Source: Candidatus Eiseniibacteriota bacterium
GTDB lineage: Bacteria > Orphanbacterota > Orphanbacteria > Orphanbacterales > Orphanbacteraceae
Direction of reading: 5' to 3'
NCBI GenBank assembly: GCA_029262235.1
Contig: JAJCZU010000004.1
Location: 897,330-961,329, forward strand
Length of the DNA: 64,000 nucleotides
Shown: positions 9,030 through 17,168 of the stretch, piece by piece
Position numbering within the stretch: position 1 is the first letter of the stretch
Layout of the letters: every line of letters begins with the position of its first letter
The notes under the pieces: model-generated
The model's input: the letters and a program-made list of their open reading frames with translations, nothing else
Database searches by the model: none
Told to the model about the DNA's origin: nothing
Position numbers and translations under genes: made by a program

Positions 9030-9480
9030 GATCATGATCCTTCATTGTTAAACGGACAGCCCCCGTTCATGCATGAAGTATACACTCTGTTCTTCCGGGC
9101 TCGACAGAGCCTCGACGAGACGAAGAAGTCAGTCTGCTGAATGCCGAGATCAAAAACTGAGTATTGTGATCGTCAGCCACGCAGAGCGCGCGCTGAGTTC
9201 GTTTCCCGCGTGGAGCACGGTCACCGTAAATTTGTGCTGGAAGAATTGTGTCAATGCATTTCTTGAAAAATAGTGCTACTGGCACGACGACAAAGAACAA
9301 AGTGGGGGTCAGTTCATATTCGGAACCGCACCGCACACCGACACGCCCGGCCCCCGCACTTGGCATTTGGCCGGGAAGCGCTGACGAAGGGGAGCACAAG
9401 CGGCCCGGACCACAAACGATCCACCTCACGGTGGTTCTCCGCAGCAAAAAGTTCTACACTCTGCATGTAAGGAGAATGCC
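9030..9480. other. Intergenic region with repeat remnants
   Basis: No credible gene lies here; the open frames have no family resemblance and poor codon use. The region is more AT-rich than its neighbours up to about 9320. It holds a segment at about 9298-9330 (AAAGTGGGGGTCAGTTCATA) that resembles sequence commonly found beside REP-associated or decayed transposase loci, a stretch at 9352-9372 that reads on the minus strand as GGCCAAATGCCAAGTGCGG and resembles the core of the palindromic element described near 44-52 kb, and a 30-base segment (9389-9418) that recurs at 15193-15222. The ribosome site of sufE (AAGGAGA) is at its right end. Confidence 0.5.
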
Positions 9481-9957
9481 GTGCCGACACCCGTGCAGGC
9501 CGCGAACGAACTTGCCGAAAACTTCGAACTCCTGGGCGACTGGGAGGAGAGGTACGCGTATATCATCGATCTCGGCAAGAAGCTCGCGCCGTTTCCTGAA
9601 GAGGCGAAGATCGACGACAACCGCATCTGGGGCTGCCAGAGCCGTGTGTGGCTGATCGCGCGCCGCAAGGAGGGCGCTGACACCGGCCCGGGCACCGGCC
9701 CGAGCAGCCGCGATGCGGGCGGCGACATTCTCGAATTCAAAGCCGACAGCGACGCGTTCATCGTAAAGGGGCTGCTGTCGCTGCTGACAAAGGTCTACAA
9801 CAACCAGGATCCGCGCGCGATCCTCTCGTTTCCGATCGAGGAGCTGTTCGAGCGTATCGGGCTCGTGAAGCACCTGAGCCCGACCCGCAGCAACGGCTTG
9901 CACGAGGTCGTGAAGCGGATCCGCGCGATCGCAGCGGAACACGATGCCGCGCACTGA
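9481..9957 (+). CDS. sufE: SufE-like cysteine desulfuration protein
   Basis: SufE accepts sulfane sulfur from the cysteine desulfurase SufS and passes it to the Fe-S cluster scaffold. The protein of 158 residues shows the family fold: an N-terminal helix, WEERYAYIIDLGKKL, then IWGCQSRVWL with acceptor Cys52 in the usual GCQS..W context, and the C-terminal SPTRSNGLHEVVKRIRAIA. A 15-20 residue Gly/Pro/Thr insertion (about residues 66-82) interrupts the usual compact fold. The start is GTG at 9481, supported by AAGGAGA five bases upstream. No sufS or sufBCD genes are adjacent. The gene end overlaps the next gene by 14 bases, suggesting joint transcription. Confidence 0.93.
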   Translation: MPTPVQAANELAENFELLGDWEERYAYIIDLGKKLAPFPEEAKIDDNRIWGCQSRVWLIARRKEGADTGPGTGPSSRDAGGDILEFKADSDAFIVKGLLSLLTKVYNNQDPRAILSFPIEELFERIGLVKHLSPTRSNGLHEVVKRIRAIAAEHDAAH

Positions 9958-11983
9958 GGGCGAGCGGAATCTCGGTCAGGTGACGCTCGGTCTCGCCGCG
10001 CTCCTGTTTCTCCTTCTTTCGATCACACCGATTACGAACAACGACACATGGATGCACGTGGTCAAGGGGCGCTGGATCGTCGAGAACATGGCGTATCCGG
10101 ACGCGGATCCGTTTTCGTTCATGACAGGCGGGCGCTCGGATACCGCCGCGGACTGGCTGGGCGGCGTGGTGCTGGCGCTGGTCGATCGGGTCGGCGGCGC
10201 GAACGGCCTGATTCTGCTGAAGACGATCGTGCTCGCCGCCGCGTTCCTGCTCATCGCACGTATGACGCGCCGCCGGCTCGAGTTGCGGGATGTTTCCGCA
10301 GGCGCACGCGACGCCGATTCAGGCCCGCGCGACGCCGGCCTGGTGGCGCTTGCATCCTCTCTCGGGCTGGCGCTCATCGTGGCGCATGTGCGTTTTCTCG
10401 AACGTCCCGAGATGTTTTCGTTTCTGTTTTTGGCTTTCTTCCTCGACCGGCTCGACCGCGCCACGGATCTCCGCTCGCTCGCGCTCACGCTGATCCCGGC
10501 GCAATGGCTCTGGACGCAGACGCACGGTTCGTTCGTTCTGGGTTACGCGCTCGTCGGGCTCTGGTTCGCGTTTCGCCGCACTACATGGAGTTCTGTCGGC
10601 TCGGCCGCGCGCGCCTGTCTTTTTTTCATCGCGCTCGTTGCCGTCTCCGCGATTCATCCCGAAGGTCCGCGTGTCATTCTGTTCCCGTTCACGCATCTTG
10701 CGCCGCAGGAAATGGAGGGCCTTTCGAACTTCGAGTGGGAGCCGCTCTTTTCCGGCGGCGTGGCGACCTGGTCGACGGCGACGCTTGCGCTTTGTCTCCA
10801 GGCGATCGTGCTCGTGATGGGGGCTGCCACGCTCGTGCGCCGCGGGCGGATGCAGGCGTGGGAGGCGGGTGTGCTCGCGCTTCTATTACTGCTCGCGCTT
10901 CGTCACCATCGAAACGGCGCGCTCTTCGCGCTTGCTGCGATTCCGGGCGTCGCGCTCACGATTCGCGGCGTGCTGGCGAGGGGCGGTGGTGGGGGTGGCG
11001 ATGGCGATGACGATGGTAAGGGTGATGGCGATGCCCCCGCGCGCTCCTTCGCGCGCACGCTCTCCGGTCTCATCCCCCTCGCGATCGCGGCGCTGCTCGT
11101 GGCGGCGTGCGCATCGACCGCGGTGCGCGGCTGGCCGATCACGAAAGACGCGTGGAAGAGGCCGGGGTTCGGGATCGCGCGCACGGCCCCGGTGGCCGGC
11201 ATGAACTTCATGCGCGACGCGGAGATCAAGGGGCGCGGTTTTACGGCGTACACGTTTGCGTCGTACGCGCTCTACGCACAGTATCCCGAAGTGACGGTCT
11301 TCATCGACAGTCGCAATCGTTCGATCTACCCGCCGGAAGTCTATCGCGAGTATCAGTCGGCGCGGACAGACAAGGTGCGCGCGCTGACGCTGCTCGGTAA
11401 GTACGATATCGACTTTGCGTGGATTCCGTTCGACGCGCGCACGCTGCAGTCGCCGATGGCGGGCGTGGCGGAGTATCTGCGTCGCGAAGATCGCTGGGCG
11501 CTGGTGCACATCGACGACAACTCGCTGCTCTATGTGCGTGAGGGGGGCGCGAACGACGCGCTGATTCACGAGGCGCCGCGCGATCCGAACAGCGCGCATG
11601 GGATTCGGTTGCAGCTCGGTGAGCGAGCGGGCGGGGCGAAGTATTCGCCGTATCGTGCGATCGATCCGCTCGGCTATCGGCAGGGTTTGCTGGACGGGAG
11701 GCCGGACAAGGAGCGCGCGGCGTTCGATCGCGAGACGAAGCGGCTCATGGGGCACGATCCGGAGTCGCGCGTGGCGCTCCTGCTGCGTGCCGAGGCCCTG
11801 ATCGCGGGCGGATTTCCCGTGAAGGCGATCGTGCCGCTCGACAAGCTGCTCGCGCTCGACCCGGAACACCCGTACGGGTTGCTGAATCGCGCGTCGCTCG
11901 CCCGCACCGCGGGCGACTTCGATCTCGAAGAGGAACTCGTCGCGCGCTTCAAGAGGCTCTACCCGGGCAAACTACCGGACTAG
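9944..11983 (+). CDS. Polytopic membrane protein with C-terminal TPR-like region (GT-C-like, function unknown)
   Basis: The 679-residue protein starts with a membrane segment (LGLAALLFLLLSITPI) followed by TNNDTWMHVVKGRWIVENM and DADPFSF, an arrangement seen in bacterial GT-C-like membrane proteins in which the first periplasmic loop carries acidic catalytic residues. Eight to ten further hydrophobic segments extend to about residue 395. A low-complexity Gly/Asp stretch (around residues 347-362, GGGGGDGDDDGKGDGDA) is encoded by GGCGAT-type repeats. After the last membrane segment comes a soluble domain with TYTFASYALYAQYPEVTVFID, and a TPR-like pair near the C-terminus (VPLDKLLALDPEHPYGLLNRASLA). 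The ATG overlaps sufE by 14 bases, and the stop overlaps the convergent HPF-like gene by 12 bases. Sugar transfer is only a suggestion from the topology. Confidence 0.75.
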   Translation: MPRTEGERNLGQVTLGLAALLFLLLSITPITNNDTWMHVVKGRWIVENMAYPDADPFSFMTGGRSDTAADWLGGVVLALVDRVGGANGLILLKTIVLAAAFLLIARMTRRRLELRDVSAGARDADSGPRDAGLVALASSLGLALIVAHVRFLERPEMFSFLFLAFFLDRLDRATDLRSLALTLIPAQWLWTQTHGSFVLGYALVGLWFAFRRTTWSSVGSAARACLFFIALVAVSAIHPEGPRVILFPFTHLAPQEMEGLSNFEWEPLFSGGVATWSTATLALCLQAIVLVMGAATLVRRGRMQAWEAGVLALLLLLALRHHRNGALFALAAIPGVALTIRGVLARGGGGGGDGDDDGKGDGDAPARSFARTLSGLIPLAIAALLVAACASTAVRGWPITKDAWKRPGFGIARTAPVAGMNFMRDAEIKGRGFTAYTFASYALYAQYPEVTVFIDSRNRSIYPPEVYREYQSARTDKVRALTLLGKYDIDFAWIPFDARTLQSPMAGVAEYLRREDRWALVHIDDNSLLYVREGGANDALIHEAPRDPNSAHGIRLQLGERAGGAKYSPYRAIDPLGYRQGLLDGRPDKERAAFDRETKRLMGHDPESRVALLLRAEALIAGGFPVKAIVPLDKLLALDPEHPYGLLNRASLARTAGDFDLEEELVARFKRLYPGKLPD

Positions 11984-12382
11984 CTTGTCGCCGTCGGTGT
12001 CGTTGCCCGCGTTCGTACTGGCGGTCGTGCTCGAAGCCGTACCCGTACCATTCCCCGCGTCCGCATTTTCGCTCGCCTTCACGAGCTTCGCCTCAGGCGT
12101 TGCGGGCGCTTTACGCGTCGGCACGATCTTCGCGATCTCCTGCGCGGCCATATGCGCGGCGTCGAGCCAGTTCTCGCCCCATCCCGACGCGTACGCGGCG
12201 ATGTTGCCGACCAGCGTGGCCTGCACGTCGCACTGAATGCGGTCGGCCGACTTCGAGAAGCGAACACCCATCCAGATCACCTGGCCGACAGCGCTCCCGA
12301 GCACCTGATTGAACTGCGTCTGGATCGTGGCGTCGGACTGCGGGCGAAGCGTCAGATTCGAGGCTGTGATGCGGAACTGCAC
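11972..12382 (-). CDS. HPF/YfiA-like (ribosome-hibernation-type fold) small protein, divergent
   Basis: The first ~90 residues (MQFRITASNLTLRPQSDATIQTQF..IQCDVQATLVGNIAAYASGWGENWLDAAHMAAQEI) have the length and beta-alpha-beta-beta-beta-alpha pattern of the sigma-54 modulation/HPF family, including the final strand followed by a helix with DAAHMAAQEIAK. The conserved basic patch of true HPF is weak, so binding to ribosomes is not assured. The remaining ~45 residues are a Ala/Thr/Ser/Asn-rich disordered tail. The start is GTG at 12382 with GGGAGGAAT eight bases upstream. It is downstream of sixA by 82 bases on the same strand and converges on the preceding membrane-protein gene, overlapping it by 12 bases. 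Assignment is tentative. Confidence 0.55.
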   Translation of the reverse strand: MQFRITASNLTLRPQSDATIQTQFNQVLGSAVGQVIWMGVRFSKSADRIQCDVQATLVGNIAAYASGWGENWLDAAHMAAQEIAKIVPTRKAPATPEAKLVKASENADAGNGTGTASSTTASTNAGNDTDGDKLVR

Positions 12383-12464
12383 GAGATTCCTCCCTGGTTC
12401 GAACGATCGATGAGAAACACCTTCTATCGTTTCTATCGGCCGTTCGGGAGGAGATTGGGAGGGT

Positions 12465-12911
12465 CTAAAGCAGCTTCGGGTGGAATTCTTCGTCGATTTC
12501 CCAGTCGAATTCGCCCTTTGTGAGCGTGGTGGCGGCGGCGGTCTCGAACGCGGGAGTGTCCTGGACGCCGGTCAGATGGAAGAGCAGGTTCGAAATGTGG
12601 GGCATATGCCCGATGATCGCAACGGACACGGTGGCGCGGTTGATCTCGAGCGCGATCTGGTTGACGTCGTCGGAGGGCAGGAGGCCAGCCACGTGCTGCA
12701 CGATGGCGCTGTGGCCGATCCGGGCGGCCAGGATCCCGGCGGTCTGGGACGCGCGCAGCTTGCCGCTGTGCAGAATGAGCTGCACTTCATAGCCGGCCTC
12801 GAAGAGCTGGTATGCGACGTTTTCGGCCTGTTTCAGACCGATCTTCGACAGCTCTTTTTCGCCGGAAGGGCCGGGGCTCGCATGGCCGTGTCGCATCAGA
12901 ATGAGTGCCAT
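12465..12911 (-). CDS. sixA: SixA-type histidine phosphatase (phosphoglycerate mutase superfamily)
   Basis: SixA removes phosphate from phosphohistidine in proteins. The 148-residue protein is the right size for SixA and starts with ALILMRHGHAS, where the RHG motif supplies the nucleophilic His8; LILHSGKLRASQTAGIL carries the second conserved Arg, and IIGHMPHISNL the second catalytic His. The rest of the protein is a single compact domain. ATG 12911 follows GGGAGACAGG. The gene starts 13 bases after the pckA stop, so the two are probably co-transcribed. No phosphotransfer histidine protein is near, and its partner is not evident. Confidence 0.85.
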   Translation of the reverse strand: MALILMRHGHASPGPSGEKELSKIGLKQAENVAYQLFEAGYEVQLILHSGKLRASQTAGILAARIGHSAIVQHVAGLLPSDDVNQIALEINRATVSVAIIGHMPHISNLLFHLTGVQDTPAFETAAATTLTKGEFDWEIDEEFHPKLL

Positions 12912-12924
12912 CGCCTGTCTCCCG

Positions 12925-14700
12925 TCAGCCCGCGATTACTTTGACGATCGCGGGATCGACATCGAAACTCTCGAGAAACGCTTTGCGCTCCGACTTCATG
13001 CGCTTTACCCAGTCGCGATAAAGATCGCTCTTGCCGTTCTTCTCGAAGAAGAGCGCGGGGTTCAGAATCTCCGCAGGCACTTTTTCGAGCAGTTCGGCGT
13101 TCTCGGGCGCGTCGACATCCACGATGTCGTAACCGTAGTCGGGGTCTTTCTTCCACTTCGCATGATCGGTCAGCAGCGCTTCGAGCATCGCGGACGAATG
13201 CCGGATCTTCACCTTGAGCGCCCGCCCGGCGTCGACATCCTTCTGATCGCCGCCGATGTACCCGGTGTTCATCATCCACATGTCCGTTGCGCCCATGCCG
13301 GCGGCGAGTTCCTTGAAGCGCACGGCCTGGAGGCCGAACGCGCGCGGAAAGAACGGCTGCGTGAACGGCGAACGCGTTTTGCCGCGCTCCTTGCCCGCGG
13401 CCGACGTCTTGGTGGTTTCGCCGAGCATGAAGTAGCCGGCAGCCTGCTCGGGCGAGGTGAAGCGCACAATGCCGGGCGTGGCCGCGTCGGGCCCTTCGTC
13501 GCGATTCAGAATACCCATCGACTGGATCGGCGGAATGTTGTGAAGGTCGGCCGCGTCTTCGATCGCGCGCATCGGAATGATCGAGCGCCCGTTCTGCGAC
13601 CATTGCACGAAGTCCCAGCCGTCTTTTGTGATGCCGTCGTCGACCACGTCGTCGTACGAAACTTCACCCTTGATATATTTGTCGACGTTGGCCGCATTCG
13701 CCCCGGTCTGAATCAGGATGTCGCGGGTGCGACCGACTTCGGCCGGCGTCAGCTTCGTCTTGAAGAAATCGTACTTGCCCGCTTCGTCCACGTAGACGTT
13801 TTCGACCCACGCGGTCGGGTCGAGCGTGCCGCGATAGATCACGGGTTCCGTATCGTCGGTCAGTCCCTGCGTCTTCGCGAAGCAGCCGTTCTCGGTGATC
13901 GAACAGCCGCCGCCCGGCCAGAGCACGACCATGTCGTCCTGGATCGGCTGCGTCAGTTCGCCCTGCTTCGAAAACGTGGTCGTGGTTTTGCCGGTGCCCG
14001 ACAGGCCCATGACCGTCATCGTGAGATGGTCGGCGCCCTTTGTTACGGCCTTGGCGCCCGCGTGCAGAACGAGCCCGCCCTTTTCGTAGACGTAGTCGTT
14101 CAGCATGCGGAGCGCGGCCTTCTTGCTTTCGCCGAAGTAGTCGGGACCCATGATGTAGCTCGTGGCGTTCTCGAGGTCGACCAGGATCGCCTGCTCGCCC
14201 GGCATCCCTTTCGCGAAACAGTCGGGCGTGTAGACGACGCGCAGGATCGGGTCGAAGTCTTTCGCGAGCTGTTCCGGCGTTTCGACGTCCTCGCGCGGGA
14301 ACGTCAGGACCTGCTGCATCGCGGCGATGTTCGCGCCTTCGAGCGTGTAGAACCATTCCGTGGCGAATGCATGCTCCCCGATCCCGATGTACCCCTGAAT
14401 CGAGATCAGCTGCCCCTTCTCCTTGATGTACTTCGTTTGGAGTTCAATCAACTCGCGCCCTCTTGCCGGGTCGAGCAGATTGCCGGAGAAATTGGCCTTC
14501 TCGGACTCGGGGTAGAGGAGGTAGGTGTACTGGGCCATGCGGGCCTTGTTGCGCGAGATCTTGCAGATGTTGCCGTGGGCGGTCTCGATGACCGACGGCG
14601 TATGTTCGAGGGTCAGCTTGCGAAGCTCGTCCTGGGTCGGGTTCGCGATTACTTTCACGGGATACGGCGCAGGGCCTCCCGCGGGCTTTTGCATCGCCAT
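12925..14700 (-). CDS. pckA: Phosphoenolpyruvate carboxykinase (ATP type, long form)
   Basis: PckA converts oxaloacetate and ATP to phosphoenolpyruvate, CO2 and ADP, the entry step of gluconeogenesis. The P-loop GLSGTGKTT (residues 232-240) and the preceding YFGESKKAALRMLNDY follow the ATP-dependent family (E. coli YFGGEIKK...GLSGTGKTT) and not the GTP enzyme. QDDMVVLWPGGG carries the metal and ATP-binding acidic residues. At 591 residues it is about 50 longer than E. coli PckA, and the C-terminal region (MMNTGYIGGDQKDVDAG) departs from the usual NTGW motif, so it belongs to a divergent long subgroup. A 531-base intergenic region with two inverted repeats lies upstream; sixA follows 13 bases downstream. 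Confidence 0.93.
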   Translation of the reverse strand: MAMQKPAGGPAPYPVKVIANPTQDELRKLTLEHTPSVIETAHGNICKISRNKARMAQYTYLLYPESEKANFSGNLLDPARGRELIELQTKYIKEKGQLISIQGYIGIGEHAFATEWFYTLEGANIAAMQQVLTFPREDVETPEQLAKDFDPILRVVYTPDCFAKGMPGEQAILVDLENATSYIMGPDYFGESKKAALRMLNDYVYEKGGLVLHAGAKAVTKGADHLTMTVMGLSGTGKTTTTFSKQGELTQPIQDDMVVLWPGGGCSITENGCFAKTQGLTDDTEPVIYRGTLDPTAWVENVYVDEAGKYDFFKTKLTPAEVGRTRDILIQTGANAANVDKYIKGEVSYDDVVDDGITKDGWDFVQWSQNGRSIIPMRAIEDAADLHNIPPIQSMGILNRDEGPDAATPGIVRFTSPEQAAGYFMLGETTKTSAAGKERGKTRSPFTQPFFPRAFGLQAVRFKELAAGMGATDMWMMNTGYIGGDQKDVDAGRALKVKIRHSSAMLEALLTDHAKWKKDPDYGYDIVDVDAPENAELLEKVPAEILNPALFFEKNGKSDLYRDWVKRMKSERKAFLESFDVDPAIVKVIAG

Positions 14701-14821
14701 GTATGTCCTCCCAAAAGGGGCGAGGGGTCACCCGCCCGGAGTTTCTGCCATTTAAATCATGAAATGGACTATCCAGTGTATAGGGGGTGACGGGAGAGGG
14801 GCAAGGGTGTTCTGGGAGGAG

Positions 14822-15025
14822 TGTCGCCGGCTTGGTTCGTCGCGCCCGGCATGCGCGGCTTCGGGATCCCTGGCTGACCGCCTTTGAAAAGGGAGGCGGA
14901 AGTGGTGCATCGGCTGGTGGCTTCTGTTTCCGCCATGTGAGGGTGGTGTCGGTGCGCCGAAGGCGGCCAGCTCAAGGTTGGTCTCCCTCGCCGCGCATAC
15001 CGGGCGCGACGAACGGCCGGCGACA
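14822..15025. repeat. 204-base inverted repeat with 36-38 base arms
   Basis: The left arm (14822-14859) and the reverse complement of the right arm (14990-15025) share TGTCGCCGGC, then TTCGTCGCGCCCGG, then ATGCGCGGC, differing by a 2-base indel and about three substitutions. Nested shorter pairings lie inside: GCTGACCGCCTTTG with CGAAGGCGGCCAGC, and GGCGGAA with TTCCGCC. Together they could form one long branched hairpin. No coding frame explains it. Confidence 0.8.
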
Positions 15026-15114
15026 TACAAGGAGGAGAGGAGCGGAAGGAAGGGAAGGAGGCGGAGCGGAGATCGGTAGAATCGCCGGCTCGCTTCCGTT
15101 CTTCCACTCCTTAA

Positions 15115-15224
15115 AACGTATGCAATCCGGGCCGCGATGGGCTTCCCGCAGGCGTGCGAGGAACGGCCGTTACGCCACGACGAGCGCGCCGAGGGGAGTC
15201 CAAGCGGCCCGGACTACATACGTT
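15115..15224. repeat. 110-base inverted repeat with 21-base arms
   Basis: Left arm 15115-15135 and the reverse complement of right arm 15204-15224 agree at 19 of 21 positions (AACGTATG, then TCCGGGCCGC around two transitions). The spacer is 68 bases. The right arm is part of a 30-base segment found again at 9389-9418. It lies just downstream of the M3-like peptidase gene and could act as its transcript end, but no U-run follows. Confidence 0.75.
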
Positions 15225-15231
15225 CCGACCC

Positions 15232-16959
15232 CTATCCCCCCAGGATCGACTGCACGAACTGCAGGCGCTTTTCGATGTCGCGCGCGAGCGGCTCGTACGA
15301 GAGCTTGTCGTAGTCGAGCATCTGCGCGACTTCATCCCCGTAGAGTTTGTTCGCGGGGGCGAACCAGTTGCTCAGCATGTACGCGCCGGCTTCGGGCGAA
15401 CGCCACCACGGATCGCCGAACTTCGCCGAGAGCCCTTCGTGCATCTGCTTGGCAAGTGCGTAGGAGCGGGCGTAGTCGGCCGAGTAGAAGAACGGGTCGA
15501 CGTCGGTGCGGAACCGCAGGGCCTCTTCGTCGGTCATCTCGAATCCGTACGCTTTCGAGAAGAGCTGGCGATAGACTTCCTGCATGTTGTCGCCGGCGTT
15601 GCCGTCGTACTGCCCTTCGTAAATCGCGGGGTCGCCGCCGTGGAGTACGGTTTCGTAGACGAGCTTGGCGCCGGCGTAGCGCCGGGTGTAGTAAATGTCC
15701 CAGAAGGCGCGGTTCTGCACGAGACGCGCGATCTCCTCGTCGGTCATGAGCGGCACCTTCTGGCCGGCGGGGACGAAGCGATTGTAGTCGCGCACGAATT
15801 CGCGATACCACTTGAGCCAGTCGGGGTCGCCCCAGAGCCCTTCGTAGAGACCGGAGTACGCTTCGGTGACGGTGTTGTTGCCGAGCTGCTGGAACTCCCA
15901 GACATCGGTGGTCGCGTTCGCGAAGTGAACGGCGTGGCCGCCTTCGTGAAAGAACGTGTCGAAGTCGGGGACGCCGCCGGAGGGCTTGACGGAGAAGCGC
16001 ACGTCGTCGGGGACCGAAATGGGATAGCAGACGGCGCGCGAGTCTTTGCCGGGGCGCTTCGTGTCGTCGACGTGAATCGGCTTGCCCGACACGCCGTTCA
16101 TCGTGAGCCCGATGTTGGCGAGAAAGCCGCGGAACGCGGGCATCGCGAGCTCTTCGGGGAAGTACTTGTTGAACTCGCTGACCTGGGCGAGGCGACCGAT
16201 GTCGGAGCGGCGCACTTCGGTCGGCTCTTTCCCGAGTACGGCGCGGGCTTCGCGGGCGAAGAGATCCATGTAGAGCGCGTCGGTCTCTTCGATGAACGCG
16301 GACGACATTGCAATGAGCTCTTTCAGATTTACGTTGCGCGCCTGTTCGCTGATCGCGACGTAGGAATCGAAGCCGAGAGCGGCCACGAGTTCGTGTTCTT
16401 CTTTCGTCTTGCGCTCGTGAATGGGGTTCAGCACTTCGGCCCAGAACCGCGCCGTCGCAGCCTGGATCTTCTCGCGCTTTGCCGGGTCGGGTTCGTTGTC
16501 GACCATGCCGTCGAGATCACGATAGGCAACTTCGCCCGGCACGCCGTCGATCGTCACCCTGCCCGTCGTTTCGGCGTCGGAGATTTCGTCGTCGTACTTC
16601 GCGGTGCGAAGTGCGATGTGCTCGCCGATCAGATAATTGCGCAGAAATTCGAGCGCACGTTTTTCGTCGCCCGTTGCGGTCGCGATTCCCTTCTCCACAG
16701 TGGCAATCGACTCGCGCGAGAAGAGATCTTCATGGCCTTTGTACGTCTTGCCGAGGATCGATCGCTCGCCGAACGTGTTCGAGTACCACGACAGCATGGC
16801 CTGCACTTCGAGCAGCGAGGATGCCTGGTCGCGGATTTCGGCGATCGTGAGGCCTGCGTCCTTCGGCTGGGCTGCGCATCCGATCGCGACGGCGCCCGTG
16901 ATCACCATAATGAGTGCGGCGGCGATGAGCCCGCGGCCGCGTTGCAGAATCCCGTTCAT
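15232..16959 (-). CDS. M3-like zinc metallopeptidase, predicted lipoprotein
   Basis: The 575-residue protein begins with a lipoprotein signal peptide (LIAAALIMVITGAVAIGC, lipid Cys28), so it should be anchored on the periplasmic side of a membrane. The catalytic motif is FFHEGGHAVHF with His338, Glu339 and His342; the downstream TEAYSGLYEGLW probably gives the third zinc-ligand Glu, as in thimet/oligoendopeptidase-type M3 enzymes. The flanking helical domain (about residues 40-300) fits the same family. ATG 16959 is chosen because AGAGGAG is ten bases upstream and it begins the signal peptide; a longer frame to 17145 is repetitive Arg/Ser sequence. The family cleaves oligopeptides; the natural substrate is unknown. 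Confidence 0.85.
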   Translation of the reverse strand: MNGILQRGRGLIAAALIMVITGAVAIGCAAQPKDAGLTIAEIRDQASSLLEVQAMLSWYSNTFGERSILGKTYKGHEDLFSRESIATVEKGIATATGDEKRALEFLRNYLIGEHIALRTAKYDDEISDAETTGRVTIDGVPGEVAYRDLDGMVDNEPDPAKREKIQAATARFWAEVLNPIHERKTKEEHELVAALGFDSYVAISEQARNVNLKELIAMSSAFIEETDALYMDLFAREARAVLGKEPTEVRRSDIGRLAQVSEFNKYFPEELAMPAFRGFLANIGLTMNGVSGKPIHVDDTKRPGKDSRAVCYPISVPDDVRFSVKPSGGVPDFDTFFHEGGHAVHFANATTDVWEFQQLGNNTVTEAYSGLYEGLWGDPDWLKWYREFVRDYNRFVPAGQKVPLMTDEEIARLVQNRAFWDIYYTRRYAGAKLVYETVLHGGDPAIYEGQYDGNAGDNMQEVYRQLFSKAYGFEMTDEEALRFRTDVDPFFYSADYARSYALAKQMHEGLSAKFGDPWWRSPEAGAYMLSNWFAPANKLYGDEVAQMLDYDKLSYEPLARDIEKRLQFVQSILGG

Positions 16960-17168
16960 TGCTATTCGCTCCTCTCGGTATCGGCGTGAGCCTGTGCCTG
17001 CACGCCGGAGAATCCTAGCATTCGTATTTGAGGGAAGCGTATCGGGTTCGGGATGGGCGGGCAAGAGGGAAGGCGAGGCGGGAGAGTGTGAGCGGAAGTG
17101 TGAACGGGAGCGGGAGCGGGAGCGGCGCTGGGCCGCCCCCGGCAAGCTCGGGAGGCGTCATGAGAGGC

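Larger units (their letters stand above)
14701..15231. other. Non-coding region upstream of pckA carrying two inverted repeats
   Basis: This stretch lies between the pckA start and the end of the peptidase gene, both read leftwards. No gene-like frame was found. The part next to pckA (14701-14780) is the most AT-rich (ATTTAAATCATGAAAT) and should carry the pckA promoter, though I could not fix its -35 and -10 boxes. The rest is mostly two large inverted repeats, listed separately, with a purine-rich run at 15029-15080 between them. Confidence 0.6.

Noticed and set aside
9067-9447. A 126-codon minus-strand frame before sufE
   Set aside because: Its translation includes a phrase produced by the repeat remnant at 9298-9330 and nothing else gene-like.
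12901-14790. A 629-codon open frame on the plus strand opposite pckA
   Set aside because: It lies antisense to a strongly conserved gene, its translation is Arg/Val/His-rich without family motifs, and it is explained by high-GC codon bias.
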